The translations under genes were made by a program, and so were the position numbers. Under the pieces are notes generated by a model, which was not told the origin of the DNA, searched no databases, and saw nothing but the letters and a program-made list of their open reading frames with translations. A stretch of 9,932 nt of DNA from Bacteroidota bacterium (GTDB taxonomy: Bacteria; Bacteroidota; Rhodothermia; Rhodothermales; Rubricoccaceae), in contig JADFLK010000049.1 in NCBI GenBank assembly GCA_022564455.1, positions 1-9,932 of the forward strand, written 5' to 3'. Shown one piece after another: positions 5,787-9,932 of this stretch. Within the stretch, counting starts at the first letter, position 1. Every line of letters begins with the position of its first letter.

Positions 5787-7496
5787 ATGATCCGTCTACG
5801 CCCCCTGCTTTTTGTCTGCATCTTCGCCGCCACTGGTGCTGGAAGTGCGGTGAGGGCGCAAGGTCCTACTGAGAACCTGGATTCCGGCAATCCACGGACG
5901 CAAGCTCTGTTTGTTAAAGCACTCACTGAAGCTTATCTGGGCGACCACGAGCAAGCCGTACTGTTGTTTACAAACGTTCTCAGCACACAGCCTGGCGAAC
6001 CGGCTGTTCTCGCAGCCCTGGCAGAGTCGTACATCGCGCTGGGCCAACCCGCCGAAGCCCTTTTCTACGCCGCAGAAGCCGTAGAGCATGGCCGCAACGA
6101 GCCGTCGTATTACACAACGCTGGCGGAACTTCAGGCCGAGCTCAACCAACCGGATGCGGCGATTTCTACCTACTCGGCGCTCCTTTCACTTAGCCCACGC
6201 GACGCCGAGGCACTGGCTGCGCTCGGCCTGCTTCAGGAGCAAAGTGGGCAATTTGAGGAAGCGCTCGCTACCTACGTGCAACTAATCAGTGCGGCCGGTG
6301 AGACTATTGCTCTCCGCCTCCGCATGGAGGCGCTGCACGCCCGGCTCGGCAATACGGAAGAAGCGCTTCGCATGCTCGAACTCGCCGCTGATGCGAGCCG
6401 AAACGAGCCCATGATCCAGTTCCGCCTCGGGATGGCCTACCGCGATACAGGACGAACCAGCGACGCCATTCACATCCTCGAGCGCTACCTGACCCTGGAG
6501 CCGGCTAATGTTGAGGGCACGCTCATGCTTGCGGATTTGTTGGAGGACCGGGGCGAATACGAACGAGCCATAACACTGCGCAACGGGCTCACCGATGGCT
6601 CTTCCACGGAAGAACAACTCCGGCGCGCCGCACTCCTTTACGAGCGAGCTAAGGACGATCCGGAGGCTGCTGAGGAAGCCAGACAGATCCTCGGATCGCT
6701 GGCCGACGACGAAGATGCCCCAACAGACGTGCTTCTCATGCTCGGCGACCTCGCCTTCCACGCCAGAGACTTTGCGCTGGCTGCCGATGTCCTGGGCCGC
6801 GCGATCGAGCAAGATCCACGAAATCAAGAAGCCTGGGAGCAGGCCGCAGCGTCTCGCCTCTACGTAAAGAACGCGGAAGGCGCCGTTGAATTGGCTGAGG
6901 AGGGCCTCATCCTGTTCCCAGGCAACGTAGCCCTCTATCGCGTGGCGGCGTACGGTTACGCCCGCCTGGACCGGCCGCGGAAGGGCATTGCCAAATTGGC
7001 GGAGGCACTTGCAATCCTCAATGACGAGTACCCAGATAAAATCAGAGACAGGACAAGATTACTATCCTTGAGGGGTCTGTTACACGACAAGCTCGGTGAG
7101 GATCGCCTGGCTGACGAGGCCTTCGAGGCAGCGCTGGCACTCGACGCAGAGAACGCGCTCGTCCTTAACAACTATGCCTACATCCTCTCGGAGCGTGAAG
7201 AGCGACTGAACGATGCGCTGGACATGGCACTGAGGGCCAACGAGCTCAATGAAGACAATCCGTACTTCCTTGATACCCTCGGCTGGGTGTATTTCAAGCT
7301 GGGGCGGTTGGCCGAAGCTGCCGAAGCCATCGAACAAGCCATCGCCGCCGATGATGCGTTTGCGCTGCTCTACGATCACCTCGGCGACGTGTACGACGCT
7401 CAAGGCCGGACTGCCGACGCCCGTGACGCATGGGCGCGCTCCCTTGAACTCGATTCTGAGAACGAGGCGCTCCAGACAAAGCTGGAGGGATTGTAG
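5787..7496 (+). CDS. Exported tetratricopeptide-repeat protein
   Basis: The 569-residue product begins with a signal peptide (MIRLRPLLFVCIFAATGAGS, then AVRA-Q, cleavage near residue 25). The rest is almost wholly TPR helical hairpins, with about 12-14 repeats by eye. Typical unit cores are A-L-x-E-S-Y-I-A-L-G-Q-P-A-E-A-L, L-G-M-A-Y-R-D-T-G-R-T-S-D-A-I and L-G-W-V-Y-F-K-L-G-R-L-A-E-A-A; the last, near residues 497-511, includes the usual D-T-L-G-W-V-Y. TPR arrays act as protein-binding scaffolds; here it probably works in the periplasm or at the outer membrane. In Bacteroidota a TPR protein often precedes DUF4292 and an EnvC-like gene, as here, so an envelope or cell-wall role is likely (inference). 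The start is the ATG at 5787-5789, preceded by an A/T-rich stretch rather than a Shine-Dalgarno sequence. The next gene follows after a 193-bp repeat-bearing spacer. Confidence 0.92.
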   Translation: MIRLRPLLFVCIFAATGAGSAVRAQGPTENLDSGNPRTQALFVKALTEAYLGDHEQAVLLFTNVLSTQPGEPAVLAALAESYIALGQPAEALFYAAEAVEHGRNEPSYYTTLAELQAELNQPDAAISTYSALLSLSPRDAEALAALGLLQEQSGQFEEALATYVQLISAAGETIALRLRMEALHARLGNTEEALRMLELAADASRNEPMIQFRLGMAYRDTGRTSDAIHILERYLTLEPANVEGTLMLADLLEDRGEYERAITLRNGLTDGSSTEEQLRRAALLYERAKDDPEAAEEARQILGSLADDEDAPTDVLLMLGDLAFHARDFALAADVLGRAIEQDPRNQEAWEQAAASRLYVKNAEGAVELAEEGLILFPGNVALYRVAAYGYARLDRPRKGIAKLAEALAILNDEYPDKIRDRTRLLSLRGLLHDKLGEDRLADEAFEAALALDAENALVLNNYAYILSEREERLNDALDMALRANELNEDNPYFLDTLGWVYFKLGRLAEAAEAIEQAIAADDAFALLYDHLGDVYDAQGRTADARDAWARSLELDSENEALQTKLEGL

Positions 7497-7579
7497 GCCG
7501 AGCTCAGGAGTCAGGGGGGCCGGGGCCAGATGGCATTCTGTAGGGCGTGATCGCCGTGTGCGCAGGTTGTATGATTGAA

Positions 7580-7618
7580 AACTGAGGGCAGAGGACTGAG
7601 AGCCGAGGACAGAAAACG
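7580..7618. repeat. 14-bp degenerate tandem array (CTGAG/GAGGAC type)
   Basis: AACTGAGGGCAGAG (7580-7593) is followed by GACTGAGAGCCGAG (7594-7607) and the start of a third unit, GACAGAAAAC. Each unit is two similar 7-mers. It lies in the 193-bp spacer between the TPR and DUF4292 genes. The rest of 7497-7579 holds nothing I recognise. Confidence 0.7.
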
Positions 7619-7663
7619 TAGCTTGCGACGACAAATCGGGGACATTCCCTGTGCGCCAGTACC

Positions 7664-7688
7664 AACCTTCAACCTTCAACCTTCAACC
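7664..7688. repeat. Perfect heptamer array (AACCTTC)x3 plus AACC
   Basis: Three exact copies of AACCTTC and a partial fourth end two bases before the ATG of the DUF4292 gene at 7690. They therefore occupy the position where a ribosome-binding site would be. A GTG at 7651 is in frame with the downstream gene and would translate the array as part of the protein, but the lipoprotein signal argues for the ATG. The unit CCAGTACCAAC directly precedes the array. Confidence 0.85.
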
Positions 7689-7689
7689 C

Positions 7690-8472
7690 ATGCCTCGCCT
7701 TCTGGCAGCACTGATCCTTCTCACGGCCGCCGGCTGCTCCGGGCCACTCGTTCGCAACGCGCCGGACGTTGAGGCGCCGGCCGATTTCCCTGGCCACACG
7801 GTCGAGCAAATTGCCTATCAACTGGCCACGCAGGCAGCAGGCATCCGTGGATTCCGTAGTGAGGGCCGCCTCCACATCGAGAGCCCAACTATTTCGCAGG
7901 GCGTCGGCATCAGCATTCGGGCGTCTCTTTCAGACTCGCTCTACGCAAAGCTGCGCGGGCCGCTCAGTATCGAAGTCGCGCGAGCGCTTATTACCGCCGA
8001 TTCCATCCTTGCCCACGACAAACTGAACCACAAGTTTTATTACGGGCCGCTTGCAGTGATGGATCGGTACGTGCCGGGGGCCGGCGAGCCGGGACTTCTG
8101 GCTAAAACGCTCCTGGGACTGATCGTACCAACGGTAACGGAGAGCACAACGGTGGAAGCCGATTCACAGTACTACTACATACGTGTGATGGACGCTGCCG
8201 GGAATCTCAGCGAACGCTGGACGGTGGACCCTGCGCTGTGGCGCGTCGTCCGGATGGAGGAGCGGGCCCCGGACGGAACGCTCCTCACCAGCAGGGCTTT
8301 CTCTTCGTTCGACGTTGTGGACGATGTCGTGCTTCCTCGGCACGTAGAACTCTCCAGCCCGGCGGAGGGCATCACCATTTCCATCGAGCACCAACAGCTT
8401 ACCGTGAATCCCGACCCTCTTACGTTTCCGTTTTCTCGACCCCGCGACGTGGAGTTTATTCCTCTCCAATAG
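7690..8472 (+). CDS. DUF4292 lipoprotein (LolB-like fold)
   Basis: The 260-residue product starts MPRLLAALILLTAAGC, a type II signal peptide with the lipidated cysteine at residue 16. This fixes the start at the ATG 7690-7692 rather than the in-frame GTG at 7651. The mature part matches the DUF4292 pattern: a beta-rich lipoprotein with SISIRASLSDSLYAKLRG-type strands, then EVARALITADSILAHDKLNHKFYYG, where the family's D-S-I-x-x-x-D-x-x-N-K-x-Y-Y signature is visible, and later a second sheet ending in VEFIPL. Its fold resembles LolB/LolA lipid-binding proteins, so handling of an acyl chain at the outer membrane is plausible but unproven. It sits between the TPR gene and the EnvC-like gene, the usual neighbourhood of this family. 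The leader is a perfect heptamer repeat and there is no Shine-Dalgarno sequence. Confidence 0.88.
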   Translation: MPRLLAALILLTAAGCSGPLVRNAPDVEAPADFPGHTVEQIAYQLATQAAGIRGFRSEGRLHIESPTISQGVGISIRASLSDSLYAKLRGPLSIEVARALITADSILAHDKLNHKFYYGPLAVMDRYVPGAGEPGLLAKTLLGLIVPTVTESTTVEADSQYYYIRVMDAAGNLSERWTVDPALWRVVRMEERAPDGTLLTSRAFSSFDVVDDVVLPRHVELSSPAEGITISIEHQQLTVNPDPLTFPFSRPRDVEFIPLQ

Positions 8473-8534
8473 GCGCAATTTGCTTTATTTTAGCCCCTGC
8501 TGCCCGATACTAGCTGTCCGCCGATTTGTCCCCC

Positions 8535-9887
8535 ATGCGGCCGCTCATCCCATTTCTCCTGCTCCTTTTTGCCGCGCCGGTTCTCGCGCAGAACCGAGCG
8601 GCAACGGAACAGCGGCTGTCGTCGCTGAGAGGCCAGATTGCCGGTGTGGAAGAGCAGGTTCGAAGCGTTAGCAATGAGGAACAGAATGCGCTCTCGGCGC
8701 TGGAAGGAATAGACACAGAGATCGTGCTCCGGGAAGAATTGGTCTCCCAGTACCGGGCGCAACAGGAAAACCTCCGCCGGGAGACCCATGCCCTACAGCG
8801 TTCTATTCTGCGGCTGGAGGGAGAGATTGAGCAGGCGAGAGCCTCCTACCGCGATCTCGCCCGGCACGCTTACATGCGCGGAAGCACCAGCGATCTCTCC
8901 CTCATCCTTTCGGCGGGCTCCATCCCACAGATGATTGCGCGGGCAAGGTATCTGCGTCAGTTCGCCGACCGTCGACGACATCAGATCACCCGCATTGCCA
9001 CGAAAACCGCCGAGCTTCGTGTTCGGGAGCAGGAGCTAAACCAATCGGCGATAGAAACACAGCAACTCCTTACCACAAGCCAGTTTGAACAGGGATCCTT
9101 AGCCGAGCGAAGGCGAGACCGGGAAGATCTTGTCCGGCAAACCCGCCGCCGCCGGGCGAACCTCGAAATGGAACTCGCTCAACGCCGAACGGACGCGCAG
9201 GCGTTGGAAGGGATCGTGGCCGAACTCGTAGCCCAGGAACGCCGCCGCGAAGAACAGCGTGAAGAACAGCGCCGGCTTGAGGAGCAGCGCCGGCTCGAAG
9301 AAGCGGCCCGTTACGCAACGGTATCGCGGAGAGCCCGGGAGGCCCAACAAGCTTCCGCTCGCCGCGCCGAAGCCGCTCGTACTGCATCGGCTGCTGCACG
9401 GGCTGCGGCAGATGAACCTCCTCCGCCCGCGATTGAGCCTTCCGCCCCTCCCCCGCCCGCCTCCGACCGCCTTGTTTCACTAAGCGGCTCGTTCCGCCAA
9501 AACCGAGGCCGGCTTGCATGGCCTGCCGACGGCACGGTGACCGGCTCCTTCGGAACCCGAACTGACCCTGTCTACGGTACACGGATCGACTCGCCGGGCA
9601 TCGACATTTCCACACCGTCCGCAGCAGGCGTCCGGGTCGTGTTTGAGGGGGTGATAGAACGCGTGGGCGCGATGTCAACGTACGGGACGTACGTGATGAT
9701 CTCACACGGTGGCTACACCACCATCTACGGGAATCTGTCGTCCGTGAGTGTCAGCAAGGGCCAGCGTGTGCAGGCCGGGCAGCTTATCGGCCGAGCCGGG
9801 ACACATGCCCAGCGGCGCGGCGCCGGGGTCTTCTTCGCAATCTTTGAAGGCGAAACGGCGGTGAACCCTACACGGTGGCTGAGGTGA
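8535..9887 (+). CDS. EnvC-like murein hydrolase activator (coiled coil plus degenerate LytM/M23)
   Basis: The 450-residue protein has a signal peptide (MRPLIPFLLLLFAAPVLA-Q), a long coiled coil (about 22-290, rich in E, Q and R, with an EEQRR-type repeat at 238-256), a proline-rich linker (295-309), and a C-terminal LytM domain (about 325-450: WPADGTVTGSFG, SPGIDIST, GQRVQAGQLIGRAG). In active M23 enzymes zinc is held by H-x3-D and the last H of H-x-H. Here the first His is S353 (S-P-G-I-D357) and the H-x-H strand reads V-F-F-A-I-F-E, so the metal site is broken. That is the hallmark of EnvC-type proteins, which do not cut peptidoglycan but activate N-acetylmuramyl-L-alanine amidases at the septum. 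I chose the ATG at 8535-8537; a TTG three codons earlier is less likely. The 62-bp spacer after DUF4292 suggests co-transcription. The TGA stop (9885-9887) is also the first triplet of a repeat stretch. Confidence 0.9.
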   Translation: MRPLIPFLLLLFAAPVLAQNRAATEQRLSSLRGQIAGVEEQVRSVSNEEQNALSALEGIDTEIVLREELVSQYRAQQENLRRETHALQRSILRLEGEIEQARASYRDLARHAYMRGSTSDLSLILSAGSIPQMIARARYLRQFADRRRHQITRIATKTAELRVREQELNQSAIETQQLLTTSQFEQGSLAERRRDREDLVRQTRRRRANLEMELAQRRTDAQALEGIVAELVAQERRREEQREEQRRLEEQRRLEEAARYATVSRRAREAQQASARRAEAARTASAAARAAADEPPPPAIEPSAPPPPASDRLVSLSGSFRQNRGRLAWPADGTVTGSFGTRTDPVYGTRIDSPGIDISTPSAAGVRVVFEGVIERVGAMSTYGTYVMISHGGYTTIYGNLSSVSVSKGQRVQAGQLIGRAGTHAQRRGAGVFFAIFEGETAVNPTRWLR

Positions 9888-9932
9888 TTGCGGTGATTAC
9901 GCGGGGTACGTGATTACGTGATGGGCGTGATT
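9885..9932 (+). repeat. Repeat related to the four-helix-bundle cassette flank, truncated by window end
   Basis: Starting at the EnvC stop codon, 17-bp units appear: GTGATTACGCGGGGTAC (9893-9909), GTGATTACGTGATGGGC (9910-9926) and then GTGATT. Aligned with the minus-strand spacer between the HNH stop and the four-helix-bundle ATG (2850 to 2801), about 40 of 48 positions agree, including TGATTG at the start, a 16-base identical core, and ATGGG after it. Confidence 0.85.

Noticed and set aside
8473..8534. Bacteroidota-type promoter before the EnvC-like gene
   Set aside because: A TTTG occurs, but no TAnnTTTG element follows at the proper spacing; co-transcription with the DUF4292 gene is simpler.
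9676..9705. GTACGTGATGATCTCAC-like stretch resembling the 17-bp repeat
   Set aside because: It lies inside the conserved LytM core coding for T-Y-G-T-Y-V-M-I-S-H and matches only about nine bases of the repeat, so it is explained by coding constraint.

Overview
The window looks like chromosomal DNA from a fairly GC-rich member of the Bacteroidota/Rhodothermota side of the tree (inference). The best clue is the block TPR protein - DUF4292 lipoprotein - EnvC-like LytM protein at 5787-9887, a gene order familiar from Bacteroidota-type genomes. Most starts here lack a clear Shine-Dalgarno sequence, which also fits. No rRNA, tRNA, CRISPR array, transposase or phage gene is visible.

Layout. At the left edge is the C-terminal half of thiC (+), ending at 862. 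It converges on a minus-strand block running from 5653 down to 892: a YfcC-family transporter (5653-4172), a secreted DUF2147 protein (4000-3569), an HNH endonuclease (3357-2848), a four-helix-bundle (S23/IVP family) protein (2803-2336), a two-TM DUF3592-like protein (2290-1802), and a CREST-type membrane hydrolase resembling alkaline ceramidase (1656-892). From 5787 the plus strand carries the envelope block: an exported TPR protein, a DUF4292 lipoprotein, and an EnvC-like amidase activator whose LytM metal site is degenerate.

The most unusual part is not a gene family but a set of degenerate short repeats at gene boundaries. The four-helix-bundle gene is bracketed by a perfect 29-bp inverted repeat (2294-2322 and 2814-2842), built from 17-bp units beginning GTGATTACGTGAGGTAC. 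This cassette fills the space between the HNH gene and the DUF3592 gene almost exactly: 5 bp from one stop and 3 bp from the next ATG. The same repeat begins again at the stop codon of the EnvC gene and runs off the window end. It closely matches the upstream flank of the four-helix-bundle gene, so a second cassette may lie just outside. Four further arrays with 7/14-bp periodicity but different sequences lie at 1729-1770, 1802-1829, 7580-7618 and 7664-7688. A 13-bp unit of the first recurs inside the 5' end of the four-helix-bundle coding sequence. Together these suggest a small repeat-associated mobile or repeat-generating unit centred on the four-helix-bundle gene (inference).

The genes otherwise read as ordinary chromosomal functions: thiamine pyrimidine synthesis, transport, membrane lipid hydrolysis and cell-wall remodelling. 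No promoter could be assigned with confidence.
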